Below, piece by piece: positions 10,718 to 21,556 of a DNA stretch of 64,000 nucleotides; position 1 is the stretch's first letter, and each line of letters opens with the position of its first letter. Both the position numbers and the translations under genes were made by a program. Below the pieces are notes generated by a model. The model was given only the letters and a program-made list of their open reading frames with translations, was not told the DNA's origin and did no database searches. Origin of the DNA: Carposina sasakii (lineage: Eukaryota; Arthropoda; Insecta; Lepidoptera; Carposinidae); contig CP053169.1 of assembly GCA_014607495.2 (NCBI GenBank), positions 2,108,001-2,172,000 of the forward strand, written 5' to 3'.

Positions 10718-11082
10718 TAGGGTTGCTATCTCAAAACATTGAAAACCAAGATTTGAGGAAGAAATACCAGGACATTTCGTTTAAAAGCCAGGACTATACA
10801 TGTGCGAGCCCAGTGATAATACGATTGGAGGGAGTTAGTGGCGTGCGAATTTCAAAACATAGGTCCTTTAACACATTCAGTGCCGGTGACTACGTATTTG
10901 CTTCATTAAGGCTTTCTAGAGGTGCCGCTGATTTTGCCCGATGTCGGCACCTTACGAAAATCGAATGTGTCAGGACTTTAAACTCAGGACGATGCTTAAA
11001 AACTATCCAGGACAGCCCAGGACAAACCAAAAAGTAGGACATGTCCTAGGAAAACAGGACGGTTGCCAACCCTAGATTAGTA
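10710..11082. mobile_element. hAT-type MITE with 8-bp target duplication
   Basis: The element spans 10718-11074 (357 bp) and is bounded by TAGGGTTG on the left and CAACCCTA on the right. It is flanked by TATTAGTA (10710-10717) and GATTAGTA (11075-11082), an 8-bp direct repeat with one mismatch, the size that hAT transposases make. The interior has no transposase. A 104-codon plus-strand frame (10723-11037) has no recognisable domain. It inserted in the ATTAGTATAG tail of a C-family copy. Confidence 0.7.
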
Positions 11083-11098
11083 GGAAATAGGATATACA

Positions 11099-11330
11099 TA
11101 CGGCTGTGTTTCCGACATTTAGTAGCCTAGGATCATAAAGAGATTGTAATGCTACGTTTAGCATAGCGTAGCGCAGAATCTGTCCTCGCTATGTATCTGA
11201 TGTAAATGATCAGTGACGTTGCTAGCTTATCGCCTGAGAGAATGCGCGAGTTTCTTAATCGACTTTTACGACATGCACGAAAGGAGATGCAGCTGATGTA
11301 TTTTAGTTAAGCCACGCATCAGCATAGTAC
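11099..11330 (+). repeat. A-family repeat, copy near full length
   Basis: Family A is a ~215-bp repeat. Its consensus order is ACACGGCTGTGTTCCCGAAA, GGGGTAGCCAGAACTGCAGG, GTTTAGCATAGCGGGGACAG, TGATCAGTGACAAGC, TCGCCTGAGAGAATGCCCGA, GACTCTTACGACATGCACGG, AGATGCAGCTGATGTATTCT, GAAGCCCCGCATCAGCACAG. This copy has nearly all blocks. I see no Pol III boxes, inverted ends or A-tail, so the class is open. Confidence 0.75.
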
Positions 11331-12228
11331 AAAACTCATAAATATTATTGATATATGAGTAGACTAGCTATGTAACCGTACAATTTAGCAAAGAGTTGCC
11401 GCGTCGTACTCTAGTATTTATTTATCAATGTATCTTTGAACTTCAGTCAAGCGGTCACGTAAGTACTTTAGGAGCAGTAACGTCAAAGCTCATCGTTTTA
11501 CATCTTCCGAGAACATACTCAAAATATCATGTTCCATTAAATAAGAGCAACTTTTATACTATGTGACGGCAACGAATATTTTATGCATGTAAATTGGTGT
11601 TCGTGCGTCTTGTCAGCTTGTAAAAGGCTCAGGTAAAACGCTGAAGTAAATACAAAATGTTTATTCAATTTAATTTCACGTTCGTGCATGTTTATTTTGT
11701 TTTTGAAGCTTATTTTAATGATGGAAGCTTTTACAGGCATAAACACACTTAATACTGTTTCATCTTATGTCCATTATCTTTCATTAATTTCATACTATTT
11801 TATTATTTATATTTATAGGTAAAACAATGAGTTTAATTTCAATACAAAACAGTTAGAAAGGATTGTCTGTCCGTCAGTGATCGAGCTGACTCTGGGTCTC
11901 ACGAGACATCCTTGATTGATCTACGACATTACGTAGATTGTTTACTGAGACAAGGAAGGACAAAGACATAATAATATTACTCTTTTTACAAAGAAAAGGT
12001 GGACTAAACTTAGACGAAATTAGATATAGGTTCAGCGTTTAAAATATGGCATGACAGCCATGACAGTTAAAGCCCCATACGTTTGGCGGCAGAGCGTCTA
12101 TCATAGTTTGATACAAGCAAAGTTATGATACCAAATATATTTTTATCCGACCGCGCCCTGAGGAGACTATGTTTTTCGTTTGTATGTAGGTGTATATTTC
12201 TTTGGCACGCTCGAAAGCCAGGGTAAGA
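11331..12228. other. No feature recognised
   Basis: AT-rich, without shared repeats or gene-like frames. Short frames (68-69 codons) are uninformative. Confidence 0.35.
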
Positions 12229-12344
12229 GGGGTAAGCACGAACCTCTCGATACTCCGTACCGCTATCGTCCAACTGTCAAATCACATAGATTTTGCTAGC
12301 GAGTCGCTAGCGTTACGCCGCGTAAAAAGGTTCGTGCTTACCCC
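12229..12344. mobile_element. L-family MITE, 17-bp perfect inverted ends
   Basis: This is a 116-bp element whose first 17 bases GGGGTAAGCACGAACCT are exactly inverted at its end. The interior includes CTATCGTCCAACTGTCAAAT and GCTAGCGAGTCGCTAGCGTT, a second small palindrome. A 97-bp copy lies inside an A-family repeat at 37316-37412, and a diverged one at 17532-17626. Non-coding. Frames that read through it are by-products. Confidence 0.75.
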
Positions 12345-13785
12345 ACTGGTTGCATTTGAGCTTGAGAGGTTCCATTAGATTCGTCGTCGTGAAAGTGACA
12401 CTAGGTAGGTTCATAATTTTTGACGCGTTCGTGTTTTTTCTATATGTAAATGACGTAAATATTCACTATGGGTGCGCCCACCACCGGGCCCTACACCCTC
12501 CACTGACCCTCTCTGATCTGATAACTCATAACTGCGAAAACAAGCACTTGCACTACCTACAAACGCCACGAGAAATCAGACCCGAGCACCTAGCATGCTA
12601 AAAACTAGATAAATAGTCTACATATGTTTCGCCAACAATCGTGGCATCCTCAGGATTATAGAAATTAGTAAACCACAAATTATTATATTAACTAGAGGTT
12701 ATTATATTCCAAATAGCATAAGATTCAAATCACTGAAAGAGCCTTTCTCGTTATATGTAGTTACCAAAACTTCTGATTAGTTGAAGTCAGTTTTTCTCAA
12801 CAAAAACAGCTTTTCACTATAAATTTCGTTAAGTAAAGAAGAGCGCAAAGTCATGTACTCGGATAAAGTTAAGAAAAGTGCATTTTGAAAATAAACTAAG
12901 TAGAGTATTCGAGCAAAAATATTATTCTTGCGTTCGCGAAGTTTCGAGCTGGCCGGGCTCTATTGGATATCATAATAGATAATATTTTATACTAGCCGTT
13001 TCCTGCAACTTCGTCTAGTCATCTAGTTGTATTAATTTATTGCTTTTAGGATAAAATAATAATTGTTGTAAGTATACAAAGATTATGTATTTTGCAGATT
13101 GATAGAGAACTACCACTCTGGTGATGTTTTAATTAAATGTACTGCATTAAATAAAACTCATGATTAAAAACATTTGTAAATAATATGAAAATACCAATCA
13201 TGCAAAATTGCATAGAATGCATTTCCTTCCGTGCATGTCGACTAAGGAACTCCGGCATTCTAACGGATGTTACAGTTTACAGTCAGCACCACATCATACA
13301 TATAAATATATAGCGTACCTTATAATATTAATTATTATTATTATATAAAGTCGATTGATTAAGGGCTATATTATTATAAAAGTAGTTATTAAGACTCCTG
13401 CAATATTGTTCTGGGAGGTTGCGATGGTTGTATAAATAGTAGGGTAGAAACTAAATGGTGTCACTTTATTCTTGACTGTTGAGCTTGTAAGACGTTACTC
13501 TGTCCAATTGTAGTTTGAAATAAGCTACCTTCGTTTGTATTAAAAATGTTAACCGTGTTGTTAAATTAGTTACTGAAATAGCAAGTAAGATAAACATTGT
13601 AAATTAAGTGGTATGGTGTTGCTTTTCTCGAATATAATACCGCCAAAGGCAGCCTAACTGTGAAATAGCTGAATAAACGGTTGTACATAGTTATACATCG
13701 TTTAACTTCTTTTCCTGGATATACCACTACTTCATCGGATTTCCTGTGGTAATACAGGCGATAGTTAGAGATGATAGACAGATAC
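12345..13785. other. Mostly unrecognised, two short repeat fragments
   Basis: At 12460-12515 (minus sense) a fragment containing GTGCGCCCACCACCGGGCCC recurs inverted at 38372-38428. A C-type head (ACTAGCCGTTTCCTGCAACT) sits at 12990-13022. No gene or RNA was seen elsewhere. Confidence 0.4.
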
Positions 13786-13852
13786 ACGTGACTGTGGAAT
13801 TTCCCTTATGATCTTGCAGTTATGGCCCCCCCATTTCGGGAATACAGCCGTG
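13786..13852 (-). repeat. A-family 5' fragment
   Basis: CCCATTTCGGGAATACAGCC with TTATGATCTTGCAG is the reverse complement of the first ~65 bp of family A. The rest is absent. Confidence 0.6.
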
Positions 13853-14682
13853 TCTATGTTAATAGGGTTATTCAGGAAAAGTTGGTCTGTGTATTTATTC
13901 AGCACTGTAACTATATTTTGCGTTTGAAAACTTGCCTTTGCACAAATAAAGACATAAATAGCGCTGCTGCATCCATGTCAAGTGGTGAGTGGTGCTCGAG
14001 GCCGGGTGTTCGGCGTCGTTCACTACCCTGTATATTTCATGGAGTAAATACCAAAGGAGTTACGTCAATGTCTACAATGTAAAAGACGTAGGTAAATCGG
14101 GCATCTGTCAAAGTGGGAAAGGCTTAGATAGAAGGAGATGGCGGGCGAGACTTGGACCCCGATTCCCATGTTTGGCGACGTATTCTCTAAATTCGAAATA
14201 AATTCATATAAAAACAAAATGGCGGATAATTGAACAGCTGACACCAACTGTATTAACAGAAAACTGCTTAGGTATCAACTGCTAGCGCTGGCTTGCGAGT
14301 AGTCGTATGTGTTAACTAAGGAGAATAAGGAAACGTAAGAATTTGGAGGCGGTCTTTCAGGCGATGATATCTCTCAGCTAGCAACTTGTCACTGGTCTTA
14401 AACATAAAAAAGTGCTGAGAAGCGGGTTCAGCCGTTAAACGCGACTGTAAGATCTTCTTCACGACCCTGCCTGCCTACCCCATTTTTGAAAACACAAGAC
14501 GTGTTATATGTATCTATGTAAACATTTTAAAAAACATCTCCTCCCTATATTTTTTCCATGATATATTCCAATGTGGCTTTGTTTTTGAACGCAACTCTAT
14601 ATTGTTTGTGGTATTTTACCACAGGCTGCCTAGAAATAGGTTAGGGTTTATTTAGTGGTTTTCGTTCAACTGTTGACTATTA
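13853..14682. other. Little recognised
   Basis: A weak A-family interior fragment may lie at 14345-14405 (TTTCAGGCGATGAT and CAACTTGTCACTGGTCTTA). Overlapping frames of 60-86 codons at 13822-14247 occur on both strands and have no known domain. Confidence 0.3.
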
Positions 14683-14895
14683 TAGCGGCAGCCCACGACT
14701 TTGTCCGGGTGAAGCGGCATCGCGTCCGTGTGTAGGCGGGGTGATTCGCTAGTTATACATATAAACCTTTTTGTTGAATCACTATGTATTTAACAAAACC
14801 GCATCAAAATCCGTTACGTAGTTTCAAAGATTTAAGATACATAGGGACAGACAGACGGCGGGAAGCGACTTTGTTTTATACTATGTAGTGATGAT
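14683..14895 (+). repeat. C-family repeat, GCGACTTTGTT-tailed subtype
   Basis: Head GCAGCCCACGACTTTGTCCG, middle CGCATCAAAATCCGTTACGT, then CAGACAGACGGCGGGAAGCG. It matches the minus-strand copy at 763-994. Non-coding. Confidence 0.6.
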
Positions 14896-14954
14896 AAATA
14901 AGTATTTTTTAGTTATTTCATTTTATGTTGTAATACAATACGTACCTATATATA

Positions 14955-15297
14955 CAGAGTGATTTTTAGTCGTCAACGTTCCCGAAAACTACGGAATCTC
15001 CTCATCATCACGATCATTTTTCTCCATGGAAGCATACCTGGGAATTGTCTGGTTTCCAAAATATTAGGGTCCAAAGTTGAGTAAATAGACTGCTTTTTTT
15101 CTGCATAAATGTACATAGACGCGCGTAGCAAGATTTTTTCACGAGAAATAATTAATATCTATCTATAAAAAAACTAACATAATCAAGTAATTTAAAAAAA
15201 AAAATAAAAAAAAACAGTTTTTTTTTTGGTATAAACTTACTTTATTTGATGTATAGAGTACGTACCCTTCGTTAATGGTGGCCACAAAAAACATCCA
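14955..15297 (+). mobile_element. D-family MITE, copy 1
   Basis: Family D is a ~335-375 bp non-coding element. In plus sense it begins CAGGGTGATTTTTGGTCGTC, passes AATCTCCTCATCATCACGAT, GTCCAAAGTTGAGTAAATAG, CGCGTAGCAAGATTTTTTCA and GTACCCTTCGTTA, and ends ACACCCTG, flanked by TA. Here the left end is CAGAGTG after TA and the right end is degraded (ACATCC). It faces copy 2 head to head. Confidence 0.7.
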
Positions 15298-15382
15298 CTG
15301 CCGCCATGGACGAAATTGTGGGAGGGCGACAGGGACTACAGCTTCGGGGCCTCTACAAAATAGGAGACCCTATACATCTTCT

Positions 15383-16065
15383 TCTATCTATACATGTAAT
15401 AAAAATGTAACGGATCGCTGTCTGTACATGGAAGATATATGAGAAAAAATATTATACTCGTAGAAGACCTTTATCAACGCAATAGTAGTACCCAAAATAA
15501 TGATTTTTGGAATTTTTGTTTGTTTTTCTGTCCGTTTCTCGGTTTGTCTGTGCGTTTGTGCACGCTAATCTCATATACGGCTGGCCCGATTTCGATGCAG
15601 TTTTGAATATACAGGGTGTTTTTTTGTGGCCACCTTTAACGAAGGGTACGTATTCTATACATGAAATACTCGTAAAGTAAGTTTATGCCAAAAAAAATGC
15701 TGGAAAAAAAAAAAAAAAAAATTCTTTCATCGTGCGAAATTTATAGTGTCTAGTGTTTATGTTAGTTTTTTTATAGACAGATATTAATTATTTTTCGTCA
15801 AAAAATCCTGCTACGCGCGTCTATGTGCATTTATGCAGAAAAACGCAGTCTATTTACTCAACTTTGGACCCTAATATTTTGGAAACCAGACACTTCCCAG
15901 GTATGTTTCCATGGAGAAAAATGATCGCGATGATGAGGAGATTCCGTAGTTTTCGGGAACGTTGACGACCAAAAATCACCCTGTATAGTGACAGGTTCCA
16001 CTTAACATATAGGCTACTTTTTATCCCGGGAAAATGTTTTGATCCCGGATAATTTCGACATTTTA
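15383..16065 (-). mobile_element. C-family long subtype interrupted by a D-family MITE
   Basis: Reverse-oriented C element. Its tail half is 15383-15611 and its middle resumes at 15984 (GTGACAGGTTCCACTTAACA). In the intact copy at 58049-58365 the flanking sequences are joined (GCAGTTTTCAG then TATTGTGACAGG). Insertion of the D MITE at a TA explains the break. The C head is missing beyond 16065. Confidence 0.75.
15612..15983 (-). mobile_element. D-family MITE, copy 2, nested in a C element
   Basis: Begins CAGGGTGTTTTTTTGTGGCC and ends ATCACCCTG, with TA directly on both sides (15610-15611 and 15984-15985). The C-family sequence continues on both sides, so TA is the target duplication and the insertion postdates the C copy. 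This supports a Tc1/mariner-type origin. Confidence 0.8.
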
Positions 16066-16613
16066 ACATTTGAAAATGATTATTATTTATGTTCCACTGC
16101 TTTCATTTATGCTCTGCTCCTATCGTAGCAGATTGTTAGATCGTAGCATGTGTTACGAATAGTTCAATGACCTCGCCATTATTATGGGATTTCGCTGATC
16201 CCAGTGTATGTTTTGAAGGCATATTGTATGTCGATGTCCCTGTCGTGTACACACGTTGCAGGTAATATTTGTGATATCACCTCTCTCTAATATAACCTAA
16301 TCTAACTAATTAGCTGTATCAAAATACCGATTCCAATTGTAGAAGGCGAGATATTCTATTCTCTCTATACCGTAGATAGTGTATATTTTTACACTGTGAT
16401 ATAACCCTAAAGCGCCTGGCTATAAAAGAAACCCAAAGGTACTTTGTGCACTTGAGTGTACCGCACGGGACCTAAGTACACTCGACATAGATGTGTTGTT
16501 GTGGGTTACTACGACTATGGTAACACATTCGAATGCCGCTTTCATTTGAAGCAATGGAAAAATCCATCGTCAGAGTAATATATCCTTTAATAGTGAGATT
16601 GGACACACATATA
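16066..16613. other. No feature recognised
   Basis: No shared repeat and no convincing frame. Confidence 0.35.
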
Positions 16614-16946
16614 CAGGGTTATTTTTGGTCGTCAACTTTCCCAACGGAATCTCCTCATCATCACGATCATTTTTCTCCGTGGATACTTGGGAAGTGTCTG
16701 GTTTCCAAAATATTAGGGTCCAAAGTTGAGTAAATAGACTGCGTTTTTCTGCATAAATGCACATAGACGCGCGTAGCAAGATTTTTTCACGAGAAATAAT
16801 TAATGTCTGTCTATAAAAAAACTAACATTAACACTACCTATAGGTATACACTAAAAATTTCGCCAGAATTTTTTGGCATAAACTTATTCTATTTGATGTA
16901 TAGAGTATGTACCCTTCGTTAAGGGTAGCAACGAAAAAACACCCTG
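16614..16946 (+). mobile_element. D-family MITE, copy 3
   Basis: Flanked by TA. Left end CAGGGTTATTTTTGGTCGTC, right end ACACCCTG. Internally close to copy 1 apart from small deletions. Frames at 16533-16733 and 16570-16779 read through the element and are chance. Confidence 0.8.
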
Positions 16947-16957
16947 TATATACATAT

Positions 16958-17168
16958 ACACATGGCTATGTTCCTGAAATGCGGTAGCCAGAACTGCAGC
17001 AAAGGAGATCTTACAGCTGCGTTTAGCATAGCGGAGACAGATGTAAATGATTAGTGACAAGTTAGCAGCTTGTCGCCTGGAAAAATGCCCGAGTTCCTTA
17101 GTCGACACTTACAACATGCACGGAAGGAGATGCAGCTGATATTCTAGTGAAGCCCCGCATCAGCACAG
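16958..17168 (+). repeat. A-family repeat, near full length
   Basis: Starts ACATGGCTATGTTCCTGAAA and ends GAAGCCCCGCATCAGCACAG. All family blocks are present with small indels. It begins about 11 bp after the D element's end. Confidence 0.8.
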
Positions 17169-17531
17169 AAATGGCATTAGATTGGACGAAATGTCATGAT
17201 GGTAAATATCGATACTAAAAGTTAGTTTTTTCATCAGTTGTTAAGATAGAAATTAAGTCTTGAAATCCTAAGGAAGAAAGGCAGGATTTTACCTGAGCAG
17301 TTTACTTATACGTATCTTACAAATTAATTTAATTACGTTTTTATAAAAAAAATGGTTTTTCTAATAAAAGCTGAGATTAAATAAAGAGTAAAAAAGACTT
17401 GAAACAAAACTTCATCACAAACAAATAATAATATCAATTATTAGCAAGCAAATATGAAGTAGGCATGGAGTTCATTATACATATCCCTTATTTACTTGTA
17501 TGTTATGGGGTATTGAAATAGTAAAAGTCCA
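17169..17531. other. No feature recognised
   Basis: AT-rich sequence without shared repeat or gene-like frame. Confidence 0.35.
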
Positions 17532-17626
17532 GTGGGTCAAGCACGACCCTTTCTATAGTCCGTAACGCTAACGTTACACTGTCCTATGTCATAGATTTTG
17601 TTTGCGAGTCGAATTTAGCTTACCCT
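17532..17626. mobile_element. L-family MITE, diverged copy
   Basis: GTGGGTCAAGCACGACC, then CTATAGTCCGTAACGCTA and CATAGATTTTG, ending GCTTACCC. This is the order of the 12229-12344 element with many substitutions. Confidence 0.55.
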
Positions 17627-17780
17627 ACAGATTGTAGTAGCCCCGCGAGCTCGTTACTTTTTAAAAATGCTCCAAATGCAATGCCACTGCGATGCAGTTA
17701 CGATTGTGAATTATTCAAGAGTCCCTATAGATATACATAGATATGTACCTGGTAAAGGCAGCCAGACAAAATTATTAATA

Positions 17781-18128
17781 ACTAGTTGACGCCCGCGACT
17801 TCGTCCGCGTGGACTGCAGAAAAAACAAAATGTCGAAATTAGCCGGGATAAAAACATTTTCGCGGGATAAAAAGTAGCCTATATGTTAAGTGGGACCTGT
17901 CACAATATATTCCTGAAAACTGCATCGAAATCGGTTCAGCCGTTTCTGAGAATATAGCGTGTACAAATGCACAGATAAACAGACAAACCGACAGACAAAA
18001 TCTCCAAAAATCATTATTTTGGGTACTATTGCGTTGATAAAGGTCTCCTATAATATTTTTTCTCATATATCTTCCATGTACAGACAGCGATCCGTTAGAT
18101 TTTTATTATATGTACCTATAGATAGATA
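17781..18128 (+). mobile_element. C-family long subtype, full length
   Basis: Head ACTAGTTGACGCCCGCGACT and tail CAGCGATCCGTTAGATTTTT followed by TAGATAGA. It is the best-preserved copy in the window. The 75-codon minus-strand frame at 17839-18066 is antisense inside it. Confidence 0.8.
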
Positions 18129-18192
18129 AATCATTAGATACAAAACTGGTCATGTATAATTTTACTCAATATATCTACAGTGTATACTAAAA

Positions 18193-18404
18193 GAGGTATT
18201 ATAGAATTATTAATCAAGAAATGGAAAAAATTCTTCACCCGAGTGGGAATCGAACCCACGACCACTGCAAACCGTGCCAGCCGCTCTAACCACTGAGCTA
18301 CCGGGTCAATTACTCGGATGACGAATTTTACCATCTCTTTTTCTAAATTACATATTGGCAACGTTATTTTTCATCCCGATAGCTATACACTAGCCAAATC
18401 TCGG
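18193..18404 (-). mobile_element. N-family tRNA-like element, copy 2
   Basis: On the minus strand, a body from GAGATTTGGCTAGTGTATAG to CGTCATCCGAGTAATTGAC is followed by the tRNA-like module. This has an A box within GGTAGCTCAGTGGTTAGAGC, a B box in GGGTTCGATTCCC and acceptor pairing CCCGG/CCGAG, and then a T-rich run. The anticodon arm does not fold. The T-arm and D-arm are intact, so Pol III recognition is plausible. Confidence 0.7.
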
Positions 18405-19180
18405 CAAACAAAGCTGAATCCCTCAGCACAATGTTTAAAGATGAAACGATCAACCATATCCTAACGGACTATATTAATGGAGAAGTGTTTTTATAAATTT
18501 ATCTTAGTCAAGATATTATATATTATAAAAAAGGTATGTTAAGCGAAATGAATACAGCCTACTACAAAGAACCTAGGTATCCACAAAGAGATTTGGAATC
18601 ACATACTTAGTTTATAACATATAATATGTGTATTTTTACTTAATAACAAGCAATAAATGATATTAGATCATAGATAAAAAAAATATGGTACTATTCTTAA
18701 ATCTATGGATAATATAGGTACCTTAATATCATCATCCACTGCTTAAACACTGTTAGAATCTAACATAAAGGTTTTATGTAATTTATGGCATAGCAGGCCA
18801 CATTGCGTTTGTTTTATTGTTTTTTATTTTTACTATATTTAAATTATTTTTACTACAATATGAATTCTCGGTAATGTAAAATATATTGAAATACAGTCCA
18901 CAATATTTATAATTATGAATTTAATATTTATTTAATCGCCAGTTCCTAAGCCGACAAATACCACTTTGTTTTCACTTCATTAAGTTTCGAAACACCTAAA
19001 ACGGTTGTAAAGGAATTAAATTGCTTCGCTCGCGGTTTGCGGGCCATTTTAAACGTAACGAGAAACAAAAACAACTTTAAAATACTTTTGAATGGTTTGA
19101 GAGTTAAAGAGTAAAAAGACGAAACATAAATTATTTAAATATTATTATTATTATAATTACAAACATCATTATATTTTCTC
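18405..19180. other. AT-rich, mostly unrecognised
   Basis: An E-family remnant (AAGGTATGTTAAGCGAAATG) is at 18530-18600. The remainder has no shared repeat or gene-like frame. Confidence 0.35.
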
Positions 19181-19181
19181 T

Positions 19182-19270
19182 GGCAACGCAGCCAGCATTT
19201 TGGTCACGCTACCTGATATCGGAGATCGGTTGACCATCCTGTAAAACCGGAACTGGTCGACCGATCTACC
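19182..19270. repeat. Short dispersed repeat
   Basis: GGCAACGCAGCCAGCATTTT and GCTACCTGAT resemble 4024-4060, suggesting two copies of one repeat. It is followed by a partly palindromic GATCGGTTGACC / TGGTCGACCGATC pair. Confidence 0.4.
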
Positions 19271-19380
19271 ATATACACGCTAGCCCTAAGTAGTTTTTAA
19301 GTTAGTTATAGAAATTTCTACCTTTTTGTAAATATTTAATGTTACTTAATGTACATACATATTGTCACGCACATTATAAG

Positions 19381-19466
19381 CCCTTGAGTTTTTCAGTCGA
19401 TTCTTACGACATGCACGAAAGGAGATGCAGCTGATGTAGTTTAGTGAAGTCCCGTATCAGTTCAGG
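19381..19466 (+). repeat. A-family 3' fragment
   Basis: GTCGATTCTTACGACATGCA, GGAGATGCAGCTGATGTAGT and CGTATCAGTTCAGG are the last ~85 bp of family A. Confidence 0.65.
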
Positions 19467-19725
19467 ACATTCAGTCTAAATAGATATTATAACTAAATTA
19501 AATCTTAACACAATCGGTAGTGTTCGTAAATTGTTGTTTTAAACATAGACTAATATAAAATTTCATGTAAATGTATATTCAAAAGAAAATTCATTTCAAC
19601 AGAAAAGGACACCCTTCGTCTGCCCTTCGAATTTTTTATAATTTTAATAAGTTTTTATCTAGGGATCAATCATTTATTTATTTGCTTAAAACATGTACAA
19701 TAAAGTTATTATTACTTTATTAGAC

Positions 19726-19890
19726 CAGCAAGCCTAGCATGACCTGCGAAATACAATATGATAAACCGATTTATCGACATTTAGCCTGTCGAAATACGAT
19801 AAATGTAGCCGCCGCCATGTTGAATTTTGTATAGAGATGATACGATATCGTACGATACGATATCCATGGTGCGTGGTCATGCTAAGGGGG
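19726..19890. mobile_element. Z-family MITE, copy 1
   Basis: Begins CAGCAAGCCTAGCATGACCT and ends GTGGTCATGCTAAGG, so CCTAGCATGACC is inverted at the ends. The interior has GATAAACCGATTTATCGACA and CGCCATGTTGAATTTTGTAT. A near-identical copy is at 54238-54379, and a larger possible relative is at 46911-47689. Non-coding. The 62-codon frame at 19734-19922 is chance. Confidence 0.65.
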
Positions 19891-20328
19891 CCAGAGACAT
19901 ATTTCGGTAAAAAATGTGGCATGCAAACATTTTATTATAATATAAAAATGGATAAAGGTGTTTGAAATTGTATTAATAATAAAGCTCCAGCATCAATATA
20001 ATTGATCTTAGGTTATCTTTGTTTTTGATATCTATGATATCTACTACATATAATATCTTTTATTTTTATTGTGAGCACACCCTAACGCTATACCGGCTAC
20101 CGGGATTTCCCTTCGGAAATGAAATCGATTCTGCTGTCGGTACCGCTGCGTTATTTACAAATATAAAATATATCTATCGAATATTTATTACCCGACTGCG
20201 CCAGAATGATGAAGTGTATGTATGAGCCAAAACGAAGTTCTTAAGTTCTTATCACCACTCAATATTCATATTACTAAATATAAATACTTACTATAAATAA
20301 AAAACTTAATATAAATACCTAGTTATAT
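19891..20328. other. No feature recognised
   Basis: AT-rich, without shared repeats. Confidence 0.35.
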
Positions 20329-20571
20329 GGCGCCGGCAGAGTAGAATTCGTACCACCCCATGTCTGCCCGTGGGTATCGTACGAGACGATTATGGTTTCC
20401 GGGAGGTGGGCAGCAGCGCCTCCCGTGTTGACAACATAGTCCAAAATACAAACCGCGGTCATCCACCCAGCGTGGTAACTATGGGCAAATACCCCCCATG
20501 GCAGTCTTGTGGCGTGTCCTGGGGGAGGCCTACGTCCAGCAGTGGACTGCAATAGGCTGATAATGATAATG
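20329..20571 (+). mobile_element. P-family SINE-like element, near full length
   Basis: Starts GGCGCCGGCAGAGTAGAATT and ends GGACTGCAATAGGCTGATAA. It shares all P blocks with 4577-4840, including GGGGGAGGCCTACGTCCAGC. The frames at 20319-20555 on both strands lie inside it and are chance. Confidence 0.75.
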
Positions 20572-20833
20572 AAGTGGAGTTACGATAGAATAACTTTACT
20601 CTGTAGTGTAAAGTGACATTTTGTATGGTAAGTTCAGATTTTAAACTCGGACTATGTTGAGACTACGATGATAGTTTTTTTTTTATTAGCAAGACAGTTG
20701 TTGTTTAGGACCTACTGAAGACTTTCCATTCGACTTGAATTACAAAACAGCCTTATCCTTATGTTACACTACTTAGAAGTTTAGTGAGAGCAAGAGTGAC
20801 AATATTTCCTCGTGTAATATAACATCCATATAG

Positions 20834-21024
20834 ACACGGCTGTGCTTCAAAATGGGGTAGCCAGAATTGCAGGATGACTAAGGAGACCCTAGTGCCATGT
20901 TTAGCATAGCGAGACCACATATCAGTGACAAGCTCATTGCTTGAAGTAATGCCCCGTCCTTAACCGACTGTTATGACATGCACGGAAGATGCAGCAAAAA
21001 TGTATTCTAGTAAAATCAGCACAG
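20834..21024 (+). repeat. A-family repeat, near full length
   Basis: Starts ACACGGCTGTGCTTCAAAAT and ends AAATCAGCACAGG. Several internal deletions (AGGAG and GAAGCCCCGC are missing). Confidence 0.75.
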
Positions 21025-21287
21025 GAACAGCTCAGGGCAACTAACAGCTGTAAAGGAAAATCTAATAAGCTACATTCTTATCTACTGAAACTATAGTTAT
21101 AATATAGTAGTTATAACAGCCTTCACTCGTGACCCTTCAGACATAAGATTTATTAGTGCTAGTTAAACGTGTATCGACTACTAACTCGGCTTACGTTGAG
21201 TAAAAAACATAGTACTTAGAACAATCTATTTACAGGAATTTTATCCAGATCTGTCTAGCAATTTTGTTCTAGTAATGATGATCTTGA

Positions 21288-21556
21288 CGGCCGATTGGTG
21301 TAGTTGGTAGTGGCCCTGTCTGCGACGCTGTAGGTCCTGGGTTCGAATCCCGTTAGGTGAAACATTGATATGATGAATATCGATGTTTGTTTCCGAGTCA
21401 TGGATGTTTTTTATACTTATCTATGTTTTTATATACCTTTGCTTAGTACCCACGACACAAGACCTTAGGGATCTTTGGGCCTAGGTTAATGGTTGGTGAA
21501 AAGTGGGTTGAGTTTCACACTTTTGCATCACCACTTTGGGTATAAAAGAAATATAT
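21288..21556 (+). mobile_element. T-family tRNA-derived SINE, copy 1
   Basis: The tRNA-related head CGGCCGATTGGTGTAGTTGG is followed by a B box in GGGTTCGAATCCCG. The body is AACATTGATATGATGAATAT, GTTTCCGAGTCATGGATGTT, TAGTACCCACGACACAAG. This matches a widespread lepidopteran tRNA SINE type. The second copy at 24876-25119 shares the body. Confidence 0.8.

Noticed and set aside
10723..11037. 104-codon plus-strand frame
   Set aside because: Contained within a hAT-type MITE whose 8-bp duplication defines it as non-autonomous. The peptide shows no transposase motif.
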